From assembly GCA_009731375.1 (NCBI GenBank), contig BJOX01000103.1, positions 711,138-765,133 on the forward strand: a stretch of 53,996 bases of DNA, read 5' to 3'. Both the position numbers and the translations under genes were made by a program. Source of the stretch: Paulinella micropora (taxonomy: Eukaryota > Cercozoa > Imbricatea > Euglyphida). Positions 38,232 through 47,970 of this stretch are shown here, piece after piece (position 1 is the first letter of the stretch; each line of letters begins with the position of its first letter). A model generated the notes under the pieces. That model had not been told where the DNA came from and did not search any database. It saw nothing but the letters and a program-made list of their open reading frames with translations.

Positions 38232-38387
38232 GTCAATAGCACGTTGACTAGCCTGGACCTCGGCGACTACATAGGTAATGAAGGGAATCAGGCGATCGAA
38301 ACGTTACTGCGCAGAAACAATGAATGGGCAAGGCTCCATGAGCATGCTCGAAGTGTCATGCCGGAAATTTATGAAGCCTTGCAGTAG
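38232..38387 (+). CDS. terminal exon of an LRR protein, right-arm copy
   Basis: Acceptor CATGTGTGCAG ends at 38231. The 156-base exon encodes one LRR of the NLRC3/ribonuclease-inhibitor type (STLTSLDLGDYIGNEGNQAI) and a helical C-terminus ending MPEIYEALQ, with TAG at 38385-38387. Such repeats form curved protein-binding surfaces. The upstream side of the intron reaches the palindrome centre without another exon. I cannot tell which arm is the original gene end. Confidence 0.65.
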   Translation, partial: VNSTLTSLDLGDYIGNEGNQAIETLLRRNNEWARLHEHARSVMPEIYEALQ

Positions 38388-38721
38388 TTCACTCCCGAGA
38401 TATGCACCTGCATAGCTTACTACAATGTGCCTGACTGCTAAGATGCGATTGCAGAGGAACTTGCGACTCTTTCTCTTCTCTCTCCCTCCTCCTCATCCTC
38501 CTCCTCCTCCTCTTCTTCTTCTTCTTCTTCTTCGCGATTGTTCTTGTCTTCTAGATCTTCTTCTTCTTCTTCTTCTTCTTCTTCTTCTTCTTCTTCTTCT
38601 TCTTCTTCTTCTTCTTCTTCTTCTTCGTCTTCGTCTTCTTCGTCTTCTTCTTCTTCTTCTTCTTCTTCTTCTTCTTCTTCTTCTTCTTCTTCTTCTTCTT
38701 CTTCTTCTTCGNNNNNNNNNN

Positions 38722-39289
38722 AAACTATCTCCATATTTTTGCAAGATATACTCTTGTTGATTCGCGTATTGTTCAGATGCGGTTGGCATTATTGCTTTAT
38801 AGTAATATTGACCCTTATCTTTAAATGTAATATTGACCCTTATCTTTTTTATTATAGCAAACGAAAAGGATGAATATAAGAGCAGGGCGAGTGAAAATGT
38901 CTTCTCCTATTGGTGGCCAACCCCATGGTTGGCCGTGTCCAAGTTGACACTTACAAGGTTGGACACTTTTCGCTTGTTAAATTTCTATATTTATTGTATA
39001 ATTCTTCTTAGTATTACACCTGTCCAACCTGTCCAAGGTTCAATTAACTTTTTCAAAAAAAAATTTCGTCCCCCGATTTTCTAATGGACACACAAAAAAG
39101 TTTCCGCCCGCGGGGGTTGCCCTGGACAGACTTGGCCACTATTAATACTAAGACGAATCGTCGCACTTAGCCTGCTCAATACCACTCTCAGCCGTCCAAG
39201 CCGCCAAACGGCGATTCCAGTGTTTCTAGCGCGGGGTGGATTATCTATTTAAAATAATTAAGATAATATAATTATATATAGGATACGTG
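38722..39289 (+). other. non-coding left end of the virus-derived region
   Basis: AT-rich with GC-rich patches. A 24-26 base direct repeat (TAATATTGACCCTTATCTTT) occurs at 38803 and 38830. TGTCCAA/TTGGACA words recur (38938, 38961, 39020, 39030, 39089, 39121), possibly a binding site cluster. No terminal inverted repeat is recognised. It ends in TATATATA 7-10 bases before the first gene. Confidence 0.55.
39273..39280 (+). promoter_or_regulatory. TATA-like box of the first viral gene
   Basis: TATATATA about 9 bases before the ATG at 39290. Similar boxes precede other genes of the cluster: TATATAAAAATATATA before 39559, TTTATAAC before 40213, TTATATATAAC before 42715 and ACTATATATATATC between 43997 and 44049. 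Confidence 0.5.
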
Positions 39290-39517
39290 ATGCCGAGGAC
39301 ACCGCAATTCACCAAGGAAGAAATCCTTCAACGGAGAAGGGAAAGGGCGAAAGCATTTTTGAAGGCTCATCCTGATAAGAATAGGGAAAATGCGAAGGCA
39401 TACAATTATAAGAATCAAGAGAGAAGAAAATTATTGCGGAAGGAGAAATACGAAAAACAAAAAGCTGAATTACTTGAATTAAGGGTTTTTCGCAATAGTA
39501 TGTTAAACAATATATAA
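39290..39517 (+). CDS. small basic viral protein
   Basis: Seventy-five residues beginning MPRTPQFTKEEILQRRRER, then charged helix through NRENAKAYNYKNQERRKLLR to the end. It is strongly basic, with no transmembrane segment and no cysteines. It resembles a short DNA- or RNA-binding coiled helix, but no family is recognised. The ATG at 39290 is chosen over the in-frame GTG at 39287. It is the first gene of the cluster, 41 bases before the next. Confidence 0.65.
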   Translation: MPRTPQFTKEEILQRRRERAKAFLKAHPDKNRENAKAYNYKNQERRKLLRKEKYEKQKAELLELRVFRNSMLNNI

Positions 39518-39558
39518 TTTATTTTATATATAAAAATATATACACTATTATATAAACC

Positions 39559-40071
39559 ATGGACACCTCTCACCGCCGATCGTATTGGACATATGAAGAC
39601 TTACAACTCCATTTGGATTACGTGAATGGAAGTTATTTTCTAAATCTAGTCAATGCAGTTTCATTTCTATCACCCGATGGAAAGTGGAACACGGCCAACT
39701 GGAAACTTATGGAAAGTATAGAAAAAGGAGAAGAACATTTTTGTTGTTGCTCACACGAGATTACAAAGAATTACATGGTAAAAAACGTAAAAAACGGGAG
39801 AGGAATGATGCTAGGCTCTGAATGTATTAAGCGGTTTAAGAACGATAAAATGAACGAAGACCTGTCATTGCTCATCCGCACTCTTGACAATCCAAACATT
39901 AAATTTTGTTGTTATTGTGATAGCAATAGGGCAATTCCAAAAAAGATTGTAGAAAAATATCCGAACAGGGACAAGTATTATCACAAAGCCTGCTTAATAA
40001 ATAGATTGAAGCATTGCGAACATTGCGGACAATACAAAGGATTTATTTCCTGCGGGTGCTTGAATAAGTAA
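39559..40071 (+). CDS. viral-type cysteine-rich zinc protein
   Basis: 170 residues. The middle has HFCCCSHEITKNYMVKNVKN followed by GMMLGSECIKRF, matching a zinc-binding motif frequent in large algal viruses and relatives (C.C...I...Y...N..NG....LGS.CI..F). The C-terminus has FCCYC, then CEHCGQYKGFISCGC, forming one or two further zinc sites. Likely a nucleic-acid- or protein-binding accessory factor; enzymatic activity is not indicated. Start ATG follows a TATATAAA box; stop TAA at 40069-40071. Confidence 0.7.
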   Translation: MDTSHRRSYWTYEDLQLHLDYVNGSYFLNLVNAVSFLSPDGKWNTANWKLMESIEKGEEHFCCCSHEITKNYMVKNVKNGRGMMLGSECIKRFKNDKMNEDLSLLIRTLDNPNIKFCCYCDSNRAIPKKIVEKYPNRDKYYHKACLINRLKHCEHCGQYKGFISCGCLNK

Positions 40072-40212
40072 GAAAAGAAACAAGTTGTTTTTTTTGTCAT
40101 AACGATATATAAAAAATCCTAATTACCTATTAAGGACAATGATATACATGGATATATGGATATATAGAATAATTAATTTATTTTTATAAAAATATCAGAG
40201 CGACTTTATAAC

Positions 40213-42670
40213 ATGACCGCACCGACACTGACCAACAACCAATGGTATTACAAACAAGAAGAAGCACTGAGAGATAAAACACAAGATGCGGTTCTTATCA
40301 AGTGGGGGAATAAAACAATTTACCACTATGCCATGCCAAGAAGATTTCATTGAATTGATTGAAAACACGCCCGATGACCAAAAGCAATACTATGAAGTAT
40401 TAATGGAAAACAAACCCCAACGAATGTTTGCCGACATTGATGGCGATGAATTATTAATCACACGAGAAAAAATGTATGAGCGGTGGAACACGCTTATGGA
40501 AAACGTATTTGCTAATATGGGTTTGAAGTATAATCCCAAAAAAACCAAATACTTGGACGCGAGCAAGAATGGTAAAATGTCGTGCCATTTTTCTTACGAT
40601 AACGGCTTGGTATTTAAAAACTGCGAAACACAAAAAGAGTTTTGGAAGTATGTGGAGGTGGTGATTGAAAAAGATTACCCCGACCTTTGCTTCACGTTTG
40701 AACGAGCCGACAAGAATATTGAATTACGAACCATACTTGATATCTCCGTCTATAACAAAAACAGGGCTTTTCGCACTATCTACTCTCATAAAGAAGATAG
40801 CGACCGCGTTTTGCTTCCGTATTCATATACCCCAAAAACAAACACTTTGAAACTGCTACAAGATGTAGAAATAGACGATTATTTGATTATGCGCCCCGAT
40901 GACGATACATTTTACGAAGTCAAAATCCCCGAATATACAACTTTGAAGCGATATCAACACATTACGTTGGACGAAATACGCGAAATTATACTCAGCAAAA
41001 TACCAAATGTAGAAATTGTTGAAATAAAGCAGAGAATGTTTGTTTTAAAAACCATAGGGACACGAGTATGTATTATAAACGGAGAAGAAAATAAAAGCGA
41101 CAATTGCTATGTAGTATGGAGAAGAGACGGGCTGTATTTCTACTGCCACGATAGCACTTGCGAGGGTAAAGGCATGAAAATTCATGAATTATCGCCCCCT
41201 ATCGTCCGTAATATCAACACGATTGATGACCTGCGCCGACTCGCCAGCGAATGTAATAGTGTAGAAAAATTCAAAGAGTTGATAGACACTGCTTTGGCCT
41301 GGATGAATGAATCATACACTTTTGCTAACTTGGCAAAGCCGACTATAATTGAAGAATATGTTGATTCCAAACGTAAGAAGGTATTTCGCTACAAGACAGA
41401 ATCAGCAATGGAATCATTCTTCAAAAACAAAAGAGTAAAGACCAACTTATCAAAGAGGACTGGATAGCGCTAGGTAAAAACCCCACCAAATTGAATGTTG
41501 TTGATTTGTATAAAATATGGACTACACACCCGAGAAGACGCGAAGTAAATGACGTAATCTTTGACCCCAAGGCATACTTTGATAACGACAAACAAGGATT
41601 TTATAACTTGTTTAAGGGTTTTGAAATTCCAGCAGACACATCAGGAGACGTGAAATCCTTCACGGCAGAAGAAGAAAAAAATGAAGCATTCTTTCAACAT
41701 ATCCTAAACAGATGGTGCGGGGGAAGTCAGGACATATATAAAAATGTGCTTGCTATGTTTGCGAGCATTTACCAAAAGCCGTGGCAAAAACTACACTTAT
41801 CATTAGTTTTGACAAGCACTGAACGAGCAGGTAAGGGTATTATTCTTGAAATATTCAAAGACATAATTGGTGCCGATTATTACTTCCAGCCGTCCGACGT
41901 TNNNNNNNNNNAAATATTAGGCGATTTTCAATGCGCAACTCGCAAAAGCAATCGTAGTATTTATGGACGAAACGGTATGAGGTGGTGATAAAGAACGAGC
42001 GGGAACAATTAAGAAACTCGTATCAGAAAACACGCTCACTCTTAAACAGAAATATTTACCAAATCTAACATTAGAAAATATGTTATTTCTAGTCCTTGCT
42101 TCAAACGAAGAGTGGGTAGTGCCAGCGGGAACCACTGAGCAACGATGGCTCGTCCTTGAAGTGTCTGACGAACTGGCACTCATGAAATCAGACGAAAAGA
42201 GAAAAGTGATTGCGGATATTAGATCTATTGACAGGCAACGACTGGCGAAGTTTCTTCTTGAACGAGACCTTAGCGAGTTTAACGACCGCGAAACAATCAT
42301 TACGAAGGGGCTACGAGAACAAAAAGTGAAATCCCTTTCAAAGTTGAGAAAGTGGTGGTTGGATTGCTTGAACTTGGGATATATTACAAACCAATTTCCA
42401 AGAATTCGTTTTGGTGAAGAAGTTTCAAAAGAAGAATTGTATGATGTGTATAAAGCAAATGCGAATGACCCGCACACTTCGCGAGTCAGTTTCTGGACTA
42501 GTCTTAGAAAACTGATGCCAAGTATGGTAGAAAAGAAGAAAACGATGGAAGCAGGCGCGCGAGTTAGATACGTAGATTTACCAACATTAGAAGAGTGTAA
42601 AAATCAATGGAAGGTTATTTATGGTGATAATGAATGGGCTTTTGACGATGACGATGACGATGATGAATAA
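40213..42670 (+). pseudogene. AEP primase fused to superfamily 3 (D5-like) helicase, broken by frameshifts
   Basis: The primase part shows MFADIDGDEL (D-x-D metal ligands), KMSCHFSYDNG (S-x-H) and DISVYNKNRAFRTIYSHK (third acid and basic motif), the archaeo-eukaryotic primase set of herpes/NCLDV type, then a zinc-like YFYCHDSTCEG. The helicase part shows Walker A TSTERAGKGI (about 41815-41845), Walker B VVFMDET and sensor FLVLASNEEWVVPAG. The acidic tail is DDDDDDDE. Breaks: start region (ATG at 40213 is out of frame with the body, open from 40286), near 41455, near 41935, and a TGA where Trp is expected in DETV-GGDK. A 10-N gap at 41902 lies inside the helicase. Replication initiator of the element. 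Confidence 0.85.
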
Positions 42671-42714
42671 ACAATATAAAAAAACGGATTTTTTTTGTTG
42701 TGCTTATATATAAC

Positions 42715-43377
42715 ATGCCATCAACCAAAGGAGAGTATCTAAGTCAAATAGAAAAATGGACTCATTTAAGTAGCGACATAAAACTGTCAACAAGCAAATC
42801 GCTCAAACCTGAAATTGTCTCATTTTACGAAAAATACCGACCCGAACAACCCCCGCAGAGTGATAATGTTGAAGTTGTATTGCCCTCCGTTGATGCATTG
42901 AAGAACGTCGTTTTTAATGACGAACCAGAAGAATTTACGCCTTTTAAAGAAAGTGATTTGAAGGAAACTGGTATTACTGAAATCAAGGCCAACGTAGGAG
43001 AAGAATTGGCGAAAAAAGAAATGCCAGTTTTAGAAGCAAAAGAGGAACCTGCGCCAGTTAGGGAAAAGAAAACACCGATTAAAGCAAAGCGGAATCCGCC
43101 CGAGAGCGGGTATAGTTGCTATGAAATAATAACGGCACATTTGAAAGTATCAAAAGACCCGTTTAATTTCTTGTATATGAAAGTGGAAGACCGCACCATA
43201 ATGCAGGAGGATATGAAGAAATGGCACGAGAGTAGATACGCACACATACCACCAGACCAACGCCCTATTCTTAAATATGGTAAGTTAGATTATAAGACGT
43301 TTTTCCGCGATGTCTTATCTCAACACGAGGGCAAACTCACGACACTAAAGGATATGTATGACAGGTTTCATGTGTAA
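42715..43377 (+). CDS. viral protein of unknown family
   Basis: 220 residues starting MPSTKGEYLSQIEKWTHLSS, 12 bases after TTATATATAAC; the in-frame GTG at 42700 is less likely. The N-terminus is helical; the middle is a Glu/Lys/Pro linker (KEEPAPVREKKTPIKAKRNP); the C-terminal 80 residues look like a folded domain (YEIITAHLKVSKDPFNFLYM, then HIPPDQRPILKYGKLDYK). I do not recognise it. It sits directly after the helicase, so a replication role or a virion role is equally possible. The end overlaps the convergent gene by 10 bases. Confidence 0.7.
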   Translation: MPSTKGEYLSQIEKWTHLSSDIKLSTSKSLKPEIVSFYEKYRPEQPPQSDNVEVVLPSVDALKNVVFNDEPEEFTPFKESDLKETGITEIKANVGEELAKKEMPVLEAKEEPAPVREKKTPIKAKRNPPESGYSCYEIITAHLKVSKDPFNFLYMKVEDRTIMQEDMKKWHESRYAHIPPDQRPILKYGKLDYKTFFRDVLSQHEGKLTTLKDMYDRFHV

Positions 43378-43997
43378 GAGGCAGTTAGTGTTTTGTCTCT
43401 CATCACATCAATATTAAAATATGATGGTTTAAAAGATACATAATCCGCAGATGCCGTTTTATAATATACTTCCAATGTTATTGGAGCATCTGTCGCATAT
43501 GTCAATAAAACTTCATTAGTCGTATTTCCAGAAATTCGTATTGTTCTATTATTGGTGGTATCCGCGGGATTTGGACAAGTCATTAACCGTATCATTTTCA
43601 TTTGGACTCCATATCTTTGAATTAGCCATACACAATCAAAAGACTTATACTCAATGGCGGTTGTATAATTTAGCACTTCGCTGTAAAAGTCATCAACATT
43701 GGTTCCGTCCGTTTTATGAAACCAAAACTGAAAGGTTCCTATTCCAGACGGGGCGGGCAAAGTCAAAGACCCGCGAAAAGCAACTTTAATAAAATAACCA
43801 TATCCCAGATTTGATATTGTTTTGCTACCATAGCCGCCAGTGCAAAGTGTGGTGAATGTGGAACTTTCCATGCACGACCTAAGATCAAGGCCAACATAAG
43901 CATTTTGAATGTTTCTTGTTAATGTCGGGGTAGCAGTGATTGCGATAGTTTTCGTATCTATTGACTGCTGTTCTTGCGATCGGCCGAATATATTCAT
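43368..43997 (-). CDS. beta-rich putative structural protein of the viral cluster
   Basis: 209 residues starting MNIFGRSQEQQSIDTKT. Predicted by eye to be mostly strands: alternating Thr/Ser/aromatic segments such as GYGYFIKVAFRGSLTLPAPS and IGTFQFWFHKTDG, ending YFNIDVMRDKTLTASYT. No signal peptide, no cysteine cluster. The style resembles a virion surface or minor coat protein, but no family is recognised. It is the only gene on the - strand, divergent from the fibre gene with a shared 51-base AT-rich intergenic region, which suggests coordinate late expression. Confidence 0.65.
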   Translation of the reverse strand: MNIFGRSQEQQSIDTKTIAITATPTLTRNIQNAYVGLDLRSCMESSTFTTLCTGGYGSKTISNLGYGYFIKVAFRGSLTLPAPSGIGTFQFWFHKTDGTNVDDFYSEVLNYTTAIEYKSFDCVWLIQRYGVQMKMIRLMTCPNPADTTNNRTIRISGNTTNEVLLTYATDAPITLEVYYKTASADYVSFKPSYFNIDVMRDKTLTASYT

Positions 43998-44048
43998 TTT
44001 TTTAAGACTATATATATATCTTATATTATAAAATAATAGAATTAAAAT
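43998..44048. promoter_or_regulatory. bidirectional AT-rich promoter region
   Basis: Fifty-one bases between two divergent start codons contain ACTATATATATATC and TTATATTATAAAATAATAG, offering a TATA-like element in both directions. Confidence 0.45.
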
Positions 44049-47000
44049 ATGAACCATTTAGGCAATCCGTGGGCATATCACTATTACGGCTCTGTGATAA
44101 TAGACGAGGATTTAGAAGTTGATGGAGTATTATATGGCGATCATATTGAAGCAAACTCAATACAAGCAAGGACTGACGACATAACAATATCGTCGCGAAA
44201 TAATAACTCTTCTTTGTTGATATCTGATACTGGGTATGTGTCAATTAATAACGAATACGATTTACCAATAGCGGACGGCACGGCTAATCAAGTATTAAAA
44301 ACGGACGGGTTGGGTAACACTTCATTTGCTACATTAAATTCAAGTTATATAAGCGATTTTGAATTGGATAAATTAACGGATGTAGTCATAACGGGCACAC
44401 CCAACAGCAATCAATTGCTTATTTATAGCACAGGGCAATGGAGAAATACAACATCACCTTTTCTGAGATTAGATGGTGCTTTCAATATGACGGGAACATT
44501 AAATATGGGAGGGCAAAGCATAACAAATGTCAATCTTGTTGATGGTGTTGATGTTTCTGTTCTTGATACTTCGGTGGTTAAACTAACAGGAAACCAAACA
44601 ATAACGGGGAATAAGGATTTCGTGGATAAAATATCAACATGGTATGGGAAACCGATAATCGTAGGTAGATCAACAAAAGGAATAGGTGCGACTGGTGGAT
44701 TGGAATTGTATGGTAATTATGGCGACCGAACTGGTGGTGCGCACATGCAAGCAATTACATCAGAAGACATTTATCCTACTTTTTCGTTAGTCAATTTAGG
44801 ACATGGTAGTGTGGGTATGGCCTTTGATGCTTATATGGACTCTAACGGATGGGAATCTAGTTATGCGACTTCAAGTTTTGCGATCGCGAAAGTTAATGAT
44901 AAATTTAGATTTTTGTATGGTATTGGGAGCATCATTGGGGATGTTGTTCCATGGGATACTGCTCTGGAAATTGACACAGCAGGTTTATTAACCGCGAAAG
45001 CAATAACGGCGAGTGGATTAATAACGGCAAATGCGGGATTAAATATGGGAGGGCAAAGCATAACAAATGTAAATCTGGTTGATGGTGTTGATGTTTCTGT
45101 TCTTGATACTTCGGTGGTTAAACTAACAGGAGACCAAACCATAGGAGGAATTAAAACATTCAGCAGTATAATAAATGCTAGTGCGGGGATTGATATGAAA
45201 AGCCAAAGCATAACAAATGTGAATTTGGTTGATGGCGTGGATGTTTCTACTCTTGACACTTCTGTCGTTAAACTAACAGGAGACCAAACCATAGCGGGGA
45301 ATAAAAAATTTACATCAACTTTGGAAGTAAGTGGTTCGTCCAATCCTACTACTTTTGACGGCATTGGCATAGCCTTTGATACAAAAATAGGAATGATTGC
45401 CGCACAAAAAACAGCAACAGCGACTTGGTATCCGATACAAATAACTGGTTCGTATGTTGAGTTATATTCGGGTAATACTTTAATTATATCCGCAACCGGC
45501 ACTACACTATCTTTGAATAACAACAAAATAACAAACTTAGCCACACCATCAGCAACAACGGACGGAGCAAATAAAAGTTATGTTGATACAAAAGACGGGC
45601 AAAATGTGAAACTAACAGGAAACTAAACCATAGCAGGAATCAAGACATTTAGCAGTGGTCTTGAAATAACTGGAAATTCAACGAATGCGACAACAAAGGG
45701 AACATTCGTGGTTTTTAACTCCACAGCCAATATAGGAACTATCGGTTGCCTTGATATGGGCACTGGTGTAAATTATAACTTTGAAATAAATGCCAAAAAA
45801 AAGAAGTTTTATTATTGATGGGGCAATCGTCGGTTGGGTAAATGCTTCGGGGCTAGATTGTAATAGTAGCAAAATAGCCAACCTTGGAACTCCGACATTA
45901 GCGACGGACGGAGCGACAAAAGGGTATGCGGACACATTGGTCGGGCAAAATGTAAAACTAACAGGAGACCAAACAATAACAGGAAGTAAAACATTTAATG
46001 GGGCAAGCACTACGATAAAATATCTAACTTTAACGAACAATGCTGATTTTAATAATCAAACTATCACTAATGGTGGAAATATAACATATAATGGGGCGAG
46101 GATATTAAACCAAAATGGAGGTGATATATTCTTTTCACAGACATCAGGTGATTATCAATATTTCTTATTTACTCTAAATACTGCTACAAGTGGAACCGCG
46201 AACCAACGAGGTTATGTAGTCACGAATGTAGCATCTGATGTAAAAGGGGCGGGACTTTATATTTCAAAACTTTTGGATAATAAAAGTGCTTCGTCTGACA
46301 TTGTCCGTTTTAACAATGCTGGCGGTATGCGGTTTTATGGAGCCTTAGATATGAACTCAAATAATTTAACAAATGGTGGAACAATAACGGGAACTACATT
46401 AACGGCGACTGCTGGAATATCAACAACAACATTAACGGCGAGTGGATTAATAACAGCAGATGGCGGTTGTAAGTTATCTATTCAAAATAAAGTAGATGGA
46501 GGAAATGGGCAAGGTATATTTATGTGGGATACAGACAACTCAGGATGGGGGATTTATATGGCTCAACCAGGGGCTGGTAAATCATTAGGTGGAGGAACAG
46601 CGGTGGCAGGCAACGATATTTCAGGCTTTGCTGTAAGATTTAGGAGTGGTAATGCTTCGGCGGATAGTTTTGTGTGGGAAAATTCAGCAGAGCAATTGTT
46701 AATGTCATTAAATGGGGCAAACGGGACTTTATGGACAAAAGGATTGATAACGGCTAGTGCTGGGATATTATCAACAACAACATTAACAACAAGCGACAAT
46801 ATAGTAGTAGGTGCTGGAAAAAGTGTTTTCATAGATAGGTCAGGATATACAAACACAAACAACAAATTAGTTTTGTGGGATGGTGGAACAGGCTCCACGA
46901 CTGCTTTTAATGGATTTGGTATTAAACAAGACACAATGATGTATAATGTTAATACCACAACCGATAATCACATATTTTACTATGGTGCCACAAATGAATT

Positions 47001-47624
47001 ATTTAGAATTGGTAATGCTGGAATTACTGCTTCAAAGGCAATAACGGCGAATGCTGGATTAACTATGACAACAACATCCAGCGGATTTTTAACGCTAAGA
47101 CAAAGACCAGGCAATACGTCCAACCCGCAAATATATATGAAAGCAGGAGACTCATCAGGTTATGCGGTAGTAATGAATACAGGTGGTTTATTACACGCTT
47201 GGTCAACTTCATTGTCAAATGATGAAAATAATACAGGATATGTTTATATGACTGCGGGAGCAAATACATGGTCATCTGGTTCAGACAGGAGATTAAAATC
47301 AGATATTAAAACACTAGACTGCGGGGATTGTTGCGAAAATAAATTGCTGTTCATATTATTTGAAATCAGACGAAAAGAAACAAAAAAAGAACCACGGATT
47401 TATTGCGGATGAACTAAAACTTGAAAATATTTCCAGAATTTGTATCTGAAAGTGGAATAAAAGCAGATGATGGGGATGGAAACTTTGAAGGTATATCATA
47501 CACGGACTTCATACCAATACTGGTTAGTGCTTTTCAACACATGGCGGAAAAGGTAGTTAATTTAGAAAAAGAAAATAAAAATCTTATGAATATACTACAA
47601 GAAATTAGAGAAAATGTCAAATAA
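44049..47624 (+). pseudogene. fibre protein with repeated modules and S74 intramolecular chaperone (broken)
   Basis: About 1,190 codons in all. After an N-terminal MNHLGNPWAYHYYGSVIIDE segment come Ser/Thr/Asn-rich strands with two recurring modules: GGQSITNVNLVDGVDVSV (44511, 45051, variant at 45207) and KLTG[ND]QTI.G.K.F (about 44580, 45120, 45265, 45606, 45955). Such repeats typify trimeric beta-helical fibres. The C-terminus has SGSDRRLKSDIKTLD, HGFIADEL and YTDFIPILVSAFQHM with a coiled-coil tail, the peptidase S74 (endosialidase-type) chaperone that cleaves itself off after trimer assembly. Breaks: TAA for Gln at 45624, frameshift in the A run near 45800, and two frameshifts at about 47330-47440. 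Confidence 0.85.
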
Positions 47625-47970
47625 TACGACTAGACTTCACAGACCCCCGCCTATTATGGATATGGATGGCGAACTAACTCCAGAATTAAAATCTCGCGTT
47701 TTGGATATTGAACTAAAAAATCAGGAACGAAAGCAGGAGCATGAATATACCGATAGTTGGGACTGCTGTTGTATGACAAAAAAAACGGATAGCAGATTAA
47801 TTAAATACTTATTTCAAATGGCGATCATAATAGCAATAATCGCATTAGCGATCGTAAAACTTTCTAATCATAATCTTGATTGTAATCAAACTAATGTGTA
47901 TGTGGGGCTCATTTCGTTGATGGTAGGTATCGTTTTACCCTCTCCAAGTTCTGGGGGTGGTAAGAAGTAA
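47614..47970 (+). CDS. small membrane protein of the viral cluster
   Basis: 118 residues starting MSNNTTRLHRPPPIMDMDGE. A soluble N-terminal half with a CCC motif (SWDCCCMTKK) precedes two membrane segments, YLFQMAIIIAIIALAIVKL and NVYVGLISLMVGIVLPS, and a basic SPSSGGGKK tail. The start overlaps the end of the fibre gene by 11 bases. The layout, a soluble head and a hairpin anchor next to a virion fibre gene, suggests a virion membrane or lysis-related protein; no family is assigned. Confidence 0.7.
   Translation: MSNNTTRLHRPPPIMDMDGELTPELKSRVLDIELKNQERKQEHEYTDSWDCCCMTKKTDSRLIKYLFQMAIIIAIIALAIVKLSNHNLDCNQTNVYVGLISLMVGIVLPSPSSGGGKK

Larger units (their letters stand above)
36889..38711. repeat. 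large inverted repeat: 890-base arms, 43-base spacer
   Basis: Bases 36889-37778 are the reverse complement of 37822-38711, centred at 37800. The arms hold a GAA/TTC triplet tract, an LRR-coding exon, a TA-rich microsatellite and an AT-rich inner segment. A few differences are visible (GTTGAT against ATATAT-type near 37628; AATAAGAGAGA against AATGAGAGCGA near 37745), so the arms are not simply one sequence read twice. The right arm ends exactly at a 10-N gap. Confidence 0.92.

Noticed and set aside
41902-41911. Separate primase and helicase genes instead of one fused gene
   Set aside because: The reading continues from primase to helicase with only a frame shift near 41455 and no promoter or start between them; fusion is the usual form of this pair.
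43541-43789. 82-residue + strand frame inside the beta-rich viral gene
   Set aside because: Antisense shadow of the 43368-43997 gene, which has a better start, promoter and composition.
44861-46958. Antisense frames across the fibre gene (including 227 and 131 residue frames)
   Set aside because: Mirror the repeated fibre modules; no motif and no promoter context.
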